A DNA stretch of 64,000 bases from Clostridiales bacterium COT073_COT-073 (GCA_003858485.1 RQYD01000007.1:1-64000), one strand, 5' to 3'. Positions 8,675 to 18,394 are shown, counted from the first letter of the stretch. The notes: generated by a model from the sequence alone, not told the origin. Made by a program: numbers and translations.

Positions 8675-9925
8675 TTATACACCATATTTGGTTCCTCTAC
8701 CATTTCCGATTTTTTGAATATAATTCTTTGCTAGCAGAGAATTAAGCAAACGAACCACTTTATTCTTTGCAAATCCTGTTTTTAAAACAACTTCACTACT
8801 TGACAAGCGAATGCCGGAGGATAAAGTTTCTAAAATAAAAGCTTCATCCGAATTGAGTTCTTTTTTTCCATCTGTAACAGGCAAAATCACACAGATATTA
8901 TTTTCTGAAACATTAAAAATCGGCTTCCTGTCATATTTCGCATAGCAGTCATTGATCCGCCGAATTCCTGTACCAAACATTTCTATTAACTGTAGTCTAA
9001 AAAACACATTGGCCACAATCGGATTGCGCAATCTGGAAATATAACCTTGCAAATACTCCTTCTCACTAATCCCTACCGGCAATCCTCCCGGTGAATAAAT
9101 TTCAATTCTATCCGGATACATGGCAATCCGAATATGCGAAGCAATATCCCAAACTCTGTGTACAATAGCATTGGCAAGGGCTTCTCGAAAAGCAGCTAAT
9201 GGAATACGCTCCACAATTTTCCTTTCAATTCCCTCTATTATTTCGTATTGGTAATACTTTTCAAACATCTGAATCGCCTGACGATATTCTTCTAAGATAG
9301 AACGTTTTTCTAAAGTCATTCTATCTAAAATCTCACTAATGGTAGATCCAAATTTAACAATATCAATACCGGGAAAAAGATTATCATCCGCAAACAATGC
9401 TGCCGCATGATTTAACTCTCCCTTTTTTGTATAAAACCCAAATGTTTTCAAAATATCTTCGCTAAAATTTTCTATTTTTAGTTTTTGCTTAACAGTCTCA
9501 GAAAAAACAGCAAATGTCAAATCCTGTTTTTCTGAAGGCAGTTCTTCAAAGGATAAATTTTCTCCCATCAAAATCAATCGTTTTAGTTCAATCTGATCGA
9601 CCACAACGCTTGCCGTATCACTTCTTCGATATGCTTTTCCCTTATAAAAATATGGTTTAAATTCTCCCTCTTTGACTTCCAGTGTAATCACATTGGTATT
9701 TCGATTAATGGTAAACGAAAAATCAGGTTTTGGCTCAATACTATCATTAATTCTATTCTCAATATCCAGGCAGGTTTTATCCGGATTTGAGATTCCTTTT
9801 ACACTGCCATCATCTTTTACGCCAAATACTATTTTCCCCGTTCCAAAATTAGCAAACGCAGAAACTGTCTTTAAAAAGCCGGAACTAACACTTTCTTTCC
9901 ATTCTACCCACCGATTCTCTTTCAT
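8675..9925 (-). CDS. AlbA_2-domain putative regulator
   Basis: 416 residues from MKENRWVEWKES. Layout: a Schlafen-like AlbA_2 domain (WKES, then SAFANFGTGKIVFGVKDDG), a central linker, and a GHKL-like C-terminal ATPase module. That module has FREALANAIVHR, YSPGGLP and IEMFGTGIRRI. A short winged-helix end follows. Such proteins are presumed DNA-binding regulators. The start at 9925 follows AGGAGGT; the longer in-frame start has none. The promoter is embedded in a palindrome (9964-10005), which may allow autoregulation. Confidence 0.85.
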   Translation of the reverse strand: MKENRWVEWKESVSSGFLKTVSAFANFGTGKIVFGVKDDGSVKGISNPDKTCLDIENRINDSIEPKPDFSFTINRNTNVITLEVKEGEFKPYFYKGKAYRRSDTASVVVDQIELKRLILMGENLSFEELPSEKQDLTFAVFSETVKQKLKIENFSEDILKTFGFYTKKGELNHAAALFADDNLFPGIDIVKFGSTISEILDRMTLEKRSILEEYRQAIQMFEKYYQYEIIEGIERKIVERIPLAAFREALANAIVHRVWDIASHIRIAMYPDRIEIYSPGGLPVGISEKEYLQGYISRLRNPIVANVFFRLQLIEMFGTGIRRINDCYAKYDRKPIFNVSENNICVILPVTDGKKELNSDEAFILETLSSGIRLSSSEVVLKTGFAKNKVVRLLNSLLAKNYIQKIGNGRGTKYGV

Positions 9926-9947
9926 ATGCGACCTCCTATTCAAAGAT

Positions 9948-10005
9948 AGTATAACATAAAAAGAAACGCAAATGCAACGTATTTTTTTACGTTTCATTTG
10001 CGTTT
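9948..10005 (-). promoter_or_regulatory. Promoter overlapping a long palindrome
   Basis: Minus-strand -35 TTGCAT (9972-9977), 18-base spacer and -10 TATACT (9948-9953). The -35 lies inside a hairpin whose arms are AAACGCAAATG (9964-9974) and CATTTGCGTTT (9995-10005), extended by CAACGTA/ACGTTT-like inner pairing. The same structure followed by T-rich sequence could also terminate the gene at 10011-11669. Operator and terminator roles are not separable by eye. Confidence 0.6.
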
Positions 10006-10010
10006 TATCA

Positions 10011-11669
10011 TTACTCCATAATCTCATAATCTTCAATTTCCCCGATTTGCATCAGTTCTTCTAAAAGCTCCGTCATTCTTTGCTTGGTCGCTTTGCTGGA
10101 ATTTATTAATGCAAATTCATAGCTGCCACTACCAGTATTTAGAAAAATAAGGAGCTTGCCCTTTCTTTTTATTTCCGGGGCATAGAGCTTGATTCTGTCA
10201 TAAGAACTGACCTCCTCATCCTCGGTAAATCTTTGCTCATCAATGGTTCGGCCATCCACACTTAAAGCATCAATTAAATGTTCCAAACCATGTCTGCCCA
10301 AAAAATCATAAAACATCTCATAAAAGCTATCTTCATCCCAATCAAAATAAGCAATATAGCCTTCGGAGTAAATGGTACTATCCAACACAATATCTCCCCT
10401 GATTTTTAGCATCAAGTCTGCCACCTCTTTGACACCAATCAAAGCATAAAATTCGCTGGCCATTTGCCGGATTTTATGCTCATTTTCAATATATTGATGA
10501 TATTCAAATCTGGGAATATCTTCCAGCTTTATGAGGTCTATTCCGAATTGATTTAAGCCGTTCGCTGTTTCTTTGCCTACAAGAATCAGATTGCTTCTGA
10601 AATTTTTACTTCTATTCCAAATATAAATACATTTTCCAATTTTTTTCAGCTCCTTATCAGCAGCGGTCAAAAACTCAAAAATGCTCTCATAAGCCATCTT
10701 ATTTAAATTGACATGATGCTCACCCAGAAGATAGTCTGCATATTTCTTCAGGCTGACTTCCCAGCCCGAAAAGCCTACCTTGTATTCTGCCAATAAGCGT
10801 TCCAGAAAATCGAAAAAGCTTAAATGCCAATGGGCATACGGATAAAATTCTTTTTTCTCACTATTAAGTGAAAAATATTGTTTGACATAGTCGATAAAAG
10901 CTGGGCTAAGTTGTGGCCGGCAAAAATTATTGGTAAAATTTTCTAACCAGGTATAATAGCCCAATTTATTTGCCCGAATCAATATTTTATATTTTAAATA
11001 TAGAAACAAAATATGAAAGACTGTCTTTAATTCATCACCGGCCTTGGCACTAAGATTAGCAGGATAAATCACTTTATGAATCAGCCTTGTATCCGCACCG
11101 GTAAAATCCTGCTGCTTTGCATCCGTCACACCCCCTGCTTGTGTTTTTAACGGTAATGTGCCGGCAAATGAAAATATCTGCTGCGCTGCTACTTCCATTT
11201 GTCTGACTGATGTCATATTGGAAATTGCCACCTTATTTTGGCATAAATCAATGCCCGAGTCTAAAAGGCTTAAATAATAATTCTCGGCTTTGTCCTGATG
11301 ATAAATCACAATTTGCTCCGGCACCAGATAGCGGATATATGGCTGACTTTCTCTGTCTTCATACCAATAACCGGCATATTTTTCTCCAAAAACCACCTGA
11401 GCAGTGGTAAACTCGCTGATACTGACTCCTTGCAAAACCTCCCACTCGGCCAGCATCTTAAGCATGCCCTGAACATCAAAAGTGATGATCTTATCCTCTT
11501 CATACACTCCCATTTCATGCAAACGCAAGCAAAAGAGAATAATATTTTGGGCAATATCTTTAGAAAATTCATTTTCATTTAATAATCTGCCCATCGGCTC
11601 TTCGCTTGCATAATAGGCCATTGGTTTCACTTCTCTGGTCGGCTTATGGAAGATATTCCGAAATGCCAT
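10011..11669 (-). CDS. Hypothetical protein, first-to-last gene of immunity-like run
   Basis: 552 residues, acidic, no signal peptide or membrane segment, no motif I can name with confidence. The C-terminal 100 residues (acidic EDEEVSS, then a beta-rich LLIFLNTGSGSYEFALI) recall small DUFs found with polymorphic-toxin immunity genes, but that is only a resemblance. RBS GGAGGCGTACT before ATG. It lies 26 bases after the SMI1/KNR4 gene and probably shares its transcript. Confidence 0.75.
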   Translation of the reverse strand: MAFRNIFHKPTREVKPMAYYASEEPMGRLLNENEFSKDIAQNIILFCLRLHEMGVYEEDKIITFDVQGMLKMLAEWEVLQGVSISEFTTAQVVFGEKYAGYWYEDRESQPYIRYLVPEQIVIYHQDKAENYYLSLLDSGIDLCQNKVAISNMTSVRQMEVAAQQIFSFAGTLPLKTQAGGVTDAKQQDFTGADTRLIHKVIYPANLSAKAGDELKTVFHILFLYLKYKILIRANKLGYYTWLENFTNNFCRPQLSPAFIDYVKQYFSLNSEKKEFYPYAHWHLSFFDFLERLLAEYKVGFSGWEVSLKKYADYLLGEHHVNLNKMAYESIFEFLTAADKELKKIGKCIYIWNRSKNFRSNLILVGKETANGLNQFGIDLIKLEDIPRFEYHQYIENEHKIRQMASEFYALIGVKEVADLMLKIRGDIVLDSTIYSEGYIAYFDWDEDSFYEMFYDFLGRHGLEHLIDALSVDGRTIDEQRFTEDEEVSSYDRIKLYAPEIKRKGKLLIFLNTGSGSYEFALINSSKATKQRMTELLEELMQIGEIEDYEIME

Positions 11670-11695
11670 AGTACGCCTCCTTCCGGTGCTTTGAT

Positions 11696-12364
11696 TTACT
11701 GTTCATCTGCTTTACCAATTGTCTTTAGCCATAATTTGGCATTTGCACAAGTACTGTCAATTGGTGTTTCATGTCGATTGGTAAATGCCTCAAATTGCCA
11801 GCATTCTCCTCCAACACAGCCAAGCTTAGTCCATTCTTCCAAAAGCTCTGTAAAAGAATGTGCCAATACATATCCATGCATTTCATCCCCATCATGGCTT
11901 AAATAGACAATGTCACCATAACTCTCTTTTTCCAGGTCAATTGCAATCAAATCACCATTGCCCACCTCATAAAAAGCAAGTTTATTATAAAACAACCGGT
12001 CATAGGGATTTTCATAATCCGAATAACAAATTTTAATCCAGTCTTTTCTGGACTCTTCTAACACCGGAATAATATCCAGACCAAAGTGCAGGTCACCCCG
12101 AAAGATTTCGCTCAATTCATCTGGTAATGGCAAAATCACCTTTTCTTCATCATAAATACTCCAAAAAAACTCCAAATGAGAGGAAACTTCAAGTAAAATC
12201 TTTCTAAAATCCTCTGGAATAGAATAACCCAATTGTTTTTCTATTTCCACCACTTCCGCTTCCGTAGCCGGTTCCTTAATCCTCAATTCTCTGGTATATC
12301 CACCCAATTCCTTGACTCTTTGTTGATACCACTGCAATCTGGCAATCATTCGCTCTCTATCCAT
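11696..12364 (-). CDS. SMI1/KNR4 family protein
   Basis: 222 residues. The SUKH-type pattern is clear: an N-terminal helix, then PATEAEVVEIEKQLGYSIPEDFRKIL, then a beta-rich core with GNGDLIAIDLE and a later DGDEMHGYVLAHSFTELLEEW. Many bacterial members neutralise toxins in polymorphic-toxin systems. No toxin gene is beside it. RBS AAAAGGAG. It is the middle gene of a tight three-gene run with a CbrC-like gene upstream (34-base gap). Confidence 0.88.
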   Translation of the reverse strand: MDRERMIARLQWYQQRVKELGGYTRELRIKEPATEAEVVEIEKQLGYSIPEDFRKILLEVSSHLEFFWSIYDEEKVILPLPDELSEIFRGDLHFGLDIIPVLEESRKDWIKICYSDYENPYDRLFYNKLAFYEVGNGDLIAIDLEKESYGDIVYLSHDGDEMHGYVLAHSFTELLEEWTKLGCVGGECWQFEAFTNRHETPIDSTCANAKLWLKTIGKADEQ

Positions 12365-12398
12365 CTGTTTCTCCTTTTAAGTACTGTTCCTCTCTCCC

Positions 12399-13256
12399 TT
12401 AATCTGCATCCACCCAAAGATGATATTTCCCGCAGTGCAAACAGTGAAACAAATATCCGCAAGTGGAACCGTCTTTGATTAAATATGGCTCTATTCCCGA
12501 ATATTCGTGGCGCAATTCATATTCGGCCAGAACTTCCTCCGCGATACCCATAGCTTTCAGTTCCCTGGTGCCGACCGTTCCCAAATATTCACAGTAATCT
12601 TCACAGCAGGAAAGCCAATACTCACCCTGCCAACTAATATAACCCGGTGTCCGGCAAAATAATTCCGCATCTTTTTCCTGATTTCGTTCTCCTGCCCATT
12701 CTGCATTTGAGATAAAATAAGCATCATATTTTTCGGCCGCCCTACCGGTGGCAATGCAATTAGGGCAAAGATTTTCCACCTTTTCGATACAATACGGCAT
12801 GGTACTGTAATAGATTGTGCTTTTCTCACCACAACAAGGGCAAGTTTTTTCTTCTCCTTCTTCAAACGCTCCGGTGCCCAGCGGATCGGGATAATAGCGA
12901 AATTTCGGCAAACCTAATTTTGCCAGTCGTTCTTCTTTTTGCTTTTTTTCAAGCTCTGTTAAAAGCTTTGGCAGTGCATAATCATCACCCAGCTTTTCCG
13001 CTGCTTCCTTTAAATAAATAAACTTCTTTAATTGCTTTCGGTCATTTTTATCTGCAAAACCGGAATATAATTGATAGGCACTTTTCATTAAGCCCAAAAG
13101 CTGATATACATCGACCAAAACCTCTTTCGCTTCTTGTTCCATACTTTTTTCAAGCCGACTTGCCAATTCATACAATTGCAGCACACTGGACTGGTTTCCA
13201 TCACATAGTTCATACTGTTTTTTTAACGCAATATATTCTTTTAAAAAACGATTCAT
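12399..13256 (-). CDS. CbrC/UPF0167 family protein
   Basis: 285 residues. A helical N-terminal third (about 110 residues) precedes the CbrC domain: GLPKFRYYPDPLGTGAF, CPCCGE, a second CPNC pair, and a C-terminal HCLHCGKYHLWVDAD, suggesting bound zinc. E. coli CbrC is a CreBC-regulated protein linked to colicin E2 tolerance. The start at 13256 is supported by GGAGGGGC; an upstream in-frame start lacks an RBS. It is the first gene of the immunity-like run. Confidence 0.87.
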   Translation of the reverse strand: MNRFLKEYIALKKQYELCDGNQSSVLQLYELASRLEKSMEQEAKEVLVDVYQLLGLMKSAYQLYSGFADKNDRKQLKKFIYLKEAAEKLGDDYALPKLLTELEKKQKEERLAKLGLPKFRYYPDPLGTGAFEEGEEKTCPCCGEKSTIYYSTMPYCIEKVENLCPNCIATGRAAEKYDAYFISNAEWAGERNQEKDAELFCRTPGYISWQGEYWLSCCEDYCEYLGTVGTRELKAMGIAEEVLAEYELRHEYSGIEPYLIKDGSTCGYLFHCLHCGKYHLWVDAD

Positions 13257-13355
13257 CGATGTGCCCCTCCTCAAATGAAACAATGCCTTTCACGCAGTTT
13301 TACAAAATTGATGGCATATTACAAAATTCTGATAAATCTTTTATTCTATTTTATT

Positions 13356-14144
13356 TTATATTGAGCTTAATTCATATAGCCGATAGATTTTCCTGTATAA
13401 ACTGCCGGTAAACAGTAGCCGAAAAAGAATTCTTTCCATTGGCTTTAATTCGCTGATTAAATGATTTGGAGTTAGAGAATATTCTGCTTTTATTTTTAAG
13501 TTTAAACCAGATAAAAAATCCTTCATACTTTTTAAACCATATAACTTGGATACTCCCACATCATTAACCGGATTTTTATACTTTGATGCTCTTGCCCCAA
13601 ACTCTGTATAAATGTCCATGAGAATATGAAGTTTCAAAAATTTGGTCTGTAATTTATTCAAAAGTTCATAAAGCTGCTGATTGGTCAAATACATACAAAA
13701 GCCTTCCAGTACTACAATTGCTGTACTACCTTCCGGAAGTTTATTGATTTCTTCTACATCAGAGGCATTCAGGGACATCATTTGATAGTTTTGCGACTCC
13801 TTGAAATATTTCCGGCGAACTTCTATCACCTCTGTCAAATCACAATCAACCCATTTTTGATATGGCATCCTTACTCTTAGGTATCTGCTATCAAGACCGC
13901 AGCCAATTTGAATGACCGTAGCCTTTTTATTTTTAACCAACATTCTATCCGTCCAATCATCATAAATACGGCCACGCATTGCCAGGTTATAAGTCAGCCA
14001 CTTGGACTTGGATTTCCCTTCCAACAGAAAGCCTTCTGTATCCCATATTTCTTCAGCCCTTTTGTCTTTTAAAATAATATTCTGTTTGCTCACCTTTGCT
14101 TTTCCATAAAGAGGAATAAATAGAGTTTTATTGACTTCATTCAT
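13356..14144 (-). CDS. Leucine carboxyl methyltransferase-family protein (TcmP-like)
   Basis: 262 residues. The SAM-binding motif IQIGCGLDSRYLR, then WVDCDLTEVIEVRRKYF and VVLEGFCMYLTNQQL, is the signature of the LCM/PPM O-methyltransferase family. The substrate is unknown; bacterial members often methylate small molecules. RBS GGAGGACAAAGC before ATG. Confidence 0.85.
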   Translation of the reverse strand: MNEVNKTLFIPLYGKAKVSKQNIILKDKRAEEIWDTEGFLLEGKSKSKWLTYNLAMRGRIYDDWTDRMLVKNKKATVIQIGCGLDSRYLRVRMPYQKWVDCDLTEVIEVRRKYFKESQNYQMMSLNASDVEEINKLPEGSTAIVVLEGFCMYLTNQQLYELLNKLQTKFLKLHILMDIYTEFGARASKYKNPVNDVGVSKLYGLKSMKDFLSGLNLKIKAEYSLTPNHLISELKPMERILFRLLFTGSLYRKIYRLYELSSI

Positions 14145-14244
14145 GCTTTGTCCTCCATTAGTGCTCTCGCATCTGTCATTTGATGGATTGTGCTGATTGT
14201 TTCATTTTCCGTTTCTAAATTCTACTACCAAACAGTTTGTAAAA

Positions 14245-14691
14245 CTATCTTTCCATTTTCAGAAGATACTCGGCAGTATCTTCTTCCAATTTCTTTTCAC
14301 CGGTTAAATTAAAACCCTGTCTTTGGTAAAAGCTAATTGCTCTCTTATTTTTCTCCAGTACCCATAAATTATCTGCCTGCAACTGACGAATGGCATATTT
14401 CATTAATTCTTCTCCATACCCTCTACTCTGGAAGAAAGAATCGACATATATTTTACATATTTCTGTCCCACTCACTTGCAGAAATCCACGAATCAATCCA
14501 TCATCCAGGACATAAAGAACATTTTTTATTTCTTCTTTCCCAAAATAATTATCAATCAGCGATACCACCTGCAATTCCCCAAAAGAAAATCCTTCATCCC
14601 CAAAAATCGGAAAATAATTTAATCTATTATTAAAGACATAGATTTCTGCAATCCTGGATAAATCTTCTGTTTTTGCTTTTCTAATATTCAT
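14245..14691 (-). CDS. GNAT acetyltransferase
   Basis: 148 residues. It has YVDSFFQSRGYGEELMKYAI as the acetyl-CoA loop and LEKNKRAISFYQRQGFNLTGEK as motif B. The start at 14691 (MNIRKAKTEDL) fits the usual GNAT beginning and has GGAGGATT nine to ten bases upstream. The following intergenic stretch carries a small fragment (about 14775-14800) related to the dispersed CACCGTCAG repeat. Confidence 0.86.
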   Translation of the reverse strand: MNIRKAKTEDLSRIAEIYVFNNRLNYFPIFGDEGFSFGELQVVSLIDNYFGKEEIKNVLYVLDDGLIRGFLQVSGTEICKIYVDSFFQSRGYGEELMKYAIRQLQADNLWVLEKNKRAISFYQRQGFNLTGEKKLEEDTAEYLLKMER

Positions 14692-14862
14692 ACTGCTCAA
14701 TCCTCCAATATATACCAATCTGTTAGTACCATCTCTTCGCCTGCTCCAATTATCGGTTACTTCCCCTTTTAAATGGTAGCCACCGTCAGAACCAATATTT
14801 TACACTCACTTCTACTTCTTCTTTTATTACTTACTATACCGCTTTGAGCTACAGATTTCCGC

Positions 14863-15081
14863 TTATAACTTTTTTTCCATAACCACTACAATGCCTTGCC
14901 CGTTAGGCGTTTCCACGCCGGTAGGAAGAAAACCGCACTTTTCCCAAAAGGCTTTACTTTGAGGATTTGCTTTCATATAGGCTAATCTAACCGATAGAAA
15001 TCCTTGCTCTTTTAAGGCTCTCAAACACTCCTGCACAATTTGGCTTCCCAATCCCTTGCCGGCATAATTCGATGCCATCAT
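14863..15081 (-). pseudogene. GNAT acetyltransferase, C-terminal remnant
   Basis: 72 residues beginning at the acetyl-CoA loop (SNYAGKGLGSQIVQECL) and running through motif B (NPQSKAFWEKCGFLPTG). The N-terminal half of the fold, about 70 residues, is absent, and AT-rich sequence precedes it. No ribosome binding site is seen, so it is probably not made. Confidence 0.75.
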
Positions 15082-15379
15082 ACTATATATTTGTTTTCTA
15101 TACTTCCACTGCCAATTTTCTTCTATTATACACCATACCCTGTTTCTTTGCCATTCCCAACTTTGGAATATTTTACTTTGGAATATTTCGCTTTGTAAAA
15201 ATCCTTATTATTAGCAGCAATTTCTCACCAATTTTTAATGAAATTCCGCTAAAAAAGGACGACTTTCCGATTGGATTTTACTATACTGGATTATAATTAT
15301 TATGAAAAATCCATCCCTCATTGATTGAAAATTACAATGGAATTTAACAGGCAAATATGCTACAATAAAGGAGAAGAAT

Positions 15380-16309
15380 ATGATAATTAAAGTAGAATTT
15401 CAAAAACAGCTAGTCACCCATGCATCCATGATTCGGGAAGAAACAAAGGGTTATAGCACAGAATACACTGCGGAAAATGCCAAGAAAGTCTTTCGTAATG
15501 TCAAGGACAGCCTCTTTACTATTCTGTTTCGTGATGTTAAAAATGTACGAAAGCTTTATTCTGTGTTAGCCGACGACAATGACAAATATAATGATGAAGA
15601 TTTTAAGATTTTAACTTTAGAAAATGCCTTCATACCAAGTATTTATAATGACCTTGGATTTTTGGTGGGAAACCAGTTGATTGTACTGGTCGAAGAACAA
15701 AATACCTTTAATCCCAATATGGCAATTCGTTATCTGCTCTATATTGCGGAAACCTATCAAAAATATATTTTTAAGAATAATCTAAATCTTTATGGAACAA
15801 AGAAGATTGTCATTCCCGAACCGAAGTTTTATCTGTTTTATACCGGTAAACGAACCTTTGAAGAAGTAAAATTGAAATTATCCGATAGCTTTCACCAAAG
15901 CACAGAAATCGGACTGGAACTGGTGGTTGAGATTCTAACCAAAACAGCAGTCAAAGATAGTATTATCGAAGAGTATCTTCGCTTTTGTGAGCTATATGAT
16001 AGTAATCTTCAGCTGTCGGAAAGTAAAATCGAGGCTTTGCGGAAAACAATCCATTCCTGCATTAGCCAAAATATCCTAAAAGAATTTTTGCAGGCCCGAG
16101 AAAGAGAGGTGGAAGAAATGTCAATGCTATTATATACCCAAGAAGAGTTGTTTGATATTGCCTTAAAGGAGAAATTTAAAGATGGACTGGAACAGGGCAT
16201 GGAAAAAAGCTGCTATAAGATTGCAAGAGATATGAAAAAAGACGGGATACCATTTCATCAAATTATAAAGTACACCGGTCTTACCGAAGAAGAAGTTGAA
16301 AAACTTTAG
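15380..16309 (+). CDS. Rpn/PD-(D/E)XK family putative nuclease
   Basis: 309 residues. It resembles the recombination-promoting nuclease / PD-(D/E)XK 'transposase' family. An N-terminal FRNVKDSLFTILFRD is followed by YNDLGFLVGNQLIVLVEEQNTFNPNM (split DxxxEExQ active-site pattern) and a helical C-terminus with an EQGMEK stretch. The EEVEKL ending is common in this family. It is one of the few plus-strand genes. RBS AAAGGAGAAG; a plausible TACAAT -10 lies just upstream. A terminator follows. Confidence 0.82.
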   Translation: MIIKVEFQKQLVTHASMIREETKGYSTEYTAENAKKVFRNVKDSLFTILFRDVKNVRKLYSVLADDNDKYNDEDFKILTLENAFIPSIYNDLGFLVGNQLIVLVEEQNTFNPNMAIRYLLYIAETYQKYIFKNNLNLYGTKKIVIPEPKFYLFYTGKRTFEEVKLKLSDSFHQSTEIGLELVVEILTKTAVKDSIIEEYLRFCELYDSNLQLSESKIEALRKTIHSCISQNILKEFLQAREREVEEMSMLLYTQEELFDIALKEKFKDGLEQGMEKSCYKIARDMKKDGIPFHQIIKYTGLTEEEVEKL

Positions 16310-16392
16310 TTCTATCTCTCGTTGTTGGAGAATAAATGAAAAGTTGCCAAACTCGAAAAATCTTTAAAAATACACAAAATACACAAGATTAT

Positions 16393-16431
16393 AAAACGGA
16401 AAGAAAACACAAATGGGTTTCTTTCCGTTTT
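16393..16431. terminator. Bidirectional terminator
   Basis: AAAACGGAAAGAAA (16393-16406) pairs with TTTCTTTCCGTTTT (16418-16431). It lies between the convergent Rpn-like (+) and TraX (-) genes. Confidence 0.88.
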
Positions 16432-16464
16432 ATTTACATCTTCGTTTTTATCTCCACCCATTCA

Positions 16465-17205
16465 TCAAAAAACAAGTGAAATATCACCATACATTAATAT
16501 TCTAAAGCATCCGATAACCACTAAATGCACCGGATAATAATAGTAGAACAGCCATTTGCTGCCGATTTCTTTTCCACGTGTTCCATCATAATTCCATAAT
16601 AAAGGAAGTGATAAGAGTGTTCCAAACTGCAAAGCACCGTAGAAAGCATCAATAAATATAATATAAATTAAGGCATAGACACCAATCCAAACAATGTAGT
16701 CGATTGCCTGCTGCTTTTTATTGCCTCTATGCTGATATAGAAAAAACGGCATCATCAATGCGATCGATGACCAATCCGCCACAAAGGTGAGGATACAAAA
16801 AATCACAATAGATACTATCTTTAGCCAATTTTTAATTCTGTCGCTTTTAAAAATCCAAATCAATAAGATTGACATGGATAGAGGAAATAAAACACTTGTT
16901 TTATTAAATAAACTTCCCTCCATAAGATTATATGGAATCCCCAGCCCAAAGCAAAAAGCAAAATGGCTGATTATCGCAAACGCAAATAATCTAACAAAAT
17001 ACTTTTTGATATCTTTGGTATAATAACAGCCCTCTGCAATAAAGTACCACATAATCGGGGCTGTTAGTCTGCCGACAATATGCATACTGACAGGAATGAC
17101 TTCCTTTACAAGTCCCGGATAAAAAAGCCAAACCAGATGGTCAATCGTCATGGCAATAATGGCAATTAATTTTAGTTGTGTGGCATTGAATTGTATTTTT
17201 TTCAA
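16465..17205 (-). CDS. TraX family membrane protein
   Basis: 246 residues, about eight hydrophobic segments. The N-terminal IQFNATQLKLIAIIAMTIDHLVW, then VGRLTAPIMWYFIAEG, is the hallmark of the TraX family (named for F-pilin acetylation; chromosomal homologues are of unknown role). I place the start at TTG 17205, with GAGAGG nine bases upstream, because the longer frame reads through non-family sequence. Terminal WLFYYYYPVHLVVIG is also typical. Confidence 0.86.
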   Translation of the reverse strand: MKKIQFNATQLKLIAIIAMTIDHLVWLFYPGLVKEVIPVSMHIVGRLTAPIMWYFIAEGCYYTKDIKKYFVRLFAFAIISHFAFCFGLGIPYNLMEGSLFNKTSVLFPLSMSILLIWIFKSDRIKNWLKIVSIVIFCILTFVADWSSIALMMPFFLYQHRGNKKQQAIDYIVWIGVYALIYIIFIDAFYGALQFGTLLSLPLLWNYDGTRGKEIGSKWLFYYYYPVHLVVIGCFRILMYGDISLVF

Positions 17206-17462
17206 AGTTTTCTTCCTCTCATTTCTCAGATATTGATGAAATCCGTTTCCTCCGGACTGAACTTTTAAAGGATAAATTGAGTGGGCACATCCAGGCGTCA
17301 GCACCGCCTCCATCTCCTTGCTATTTTACACCAAACACTTTTCTTCCGGTAGTACCATTCGTCATATTTTTACCTGACAAATGTCATAACACGAATCATG
17401 CTGACTTCATTAATGCCTTTAGCCAATGACTGCCTTTCAGTCAGAAATTTGAAAGTGAAATG

Positions 17463-18350
17463 TCAACTTTTCAAAATCTCCCTTGCCAATTTCTCCGCCT
17501 GCTCACCATACCAATTCTTTTCATCCTCACCGGCTTCTATAAATTCGATATATTCATTGAAAAGCGCATATTTAATATCCCTTATATACTGCTCGTACTC
17601 CGGTTTTTGATGGAGCCCTGAATACACTCGATTTATAAAAAGCTCTTTTTGATAATCATCCATATAAAATGGAAAGGTTGCTCTGTCTTCTGTGGCATGA
17701 GCAATAAATCGGGCTATATCCAGGGAATACGGCATTACACCGCCAAAGCCCCAATCAATAATAAACACTTTATCCTCTTTTATCATGGCATTAAACTGCA
17801 AGAAATCTCCATTTGATAATGTTCGGGGACAATTTCTTTGGCGGTTTAAGAAAATTTGATATGCTCTGGCTAATATCTTATCTTCCTTGATATAATGATA
17901 GCGTTTTTCGATTCTCTCCAAATAAGTATAAAAGCGTTCCATATCCCCATGATTCCAATACTGATTTTGAATTTTTACTAAGCTATCCGCAGCAGTGATG
18001 GCAGATTCATCTGTCATATCCCGCAAATCCTGACCGTTAATATGCTCTAGTAATATCCAGTTTACATTCTCATCTTTCCATGAGCCATAAAATATAGGGA
18101 CTGCCAAGTCCTTTCCAGCCAGATATTTTTTATAATTTGTCACTTCTCTGACTGATGTTTTTTTAAGAATCTTTTGACCGGATGAGGTTTCGAGTAAATA
18201 TACATCATAATTTCTGATATCTTCTTCCTTTTCTCCATACCGCTCACAAATTTGATAAATCGTTTTCACCGACTCATCCAACAGTTTTGCACAGATATTA
18301 TAAATATGCAAATCGGTACAAATTACTTTTAACTTTCCTTGAACTTCCAT
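17463..18350 (-). CDS. Aminoglycoside phosphotransferase-like kinase fold
   Basis: 295 residues. It has a kinase-like N-lobe (VYLLETSSGQKILKK), WILLEHINGQDLRD as hinge, and a catalytic block LSNGDFLQFNAMI followed by VFIIDWGFG. The usual H-G-D is N-G-D, while the Brenner-loop aspartate and the downstream metal aspartate are kept. The substrate could be an antibiotic, choline or a sugar. RBS GGGGAAGATT before ATG. Confidence 0.8.
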   Translation of the reverse strand: MEVQGKLKVICTDLHIYNICAKLLDESVKTIYQICERYGEKEEDIRNYDVYLLETSSGQKILKKTSVREVTNYKKYLAGKDLAVPIFYGSWKDENVNWILLEHINGQDLRDMTDESAITAADSLVKIQNQYWNHGDMERFYTYLERIEKRYHYIKEDKILARAYQIFLNRQRNCPRTLSNGDFLQFNAMIKEDKVFIIDWGFGGVMPYSLDIARFIAHATEDRATFPFYMDDYQKELFINRVYSGLHQKPEYEQYIRDIKYALFNEYIEFIEAGEDEKNWYGEQAEKLAREILKS

Positions 18351-18394
18351 AATCTTCCCCTAACTTGCTTCTTTAAACTTCTTCATCATTTATA

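Noticed and set aside
12557-12865. 102-residue frame inside the CbrC-like gene
   Set aside because: Same-strand shifted frame of a well-supported gene, with no RBS and no family pattern.
14775-14800. Full hairpin repeat after the GNAT gene (and at about 26465)
   Set aside because: Only the short CACCGTCAG piece is present; too little to call a copy.
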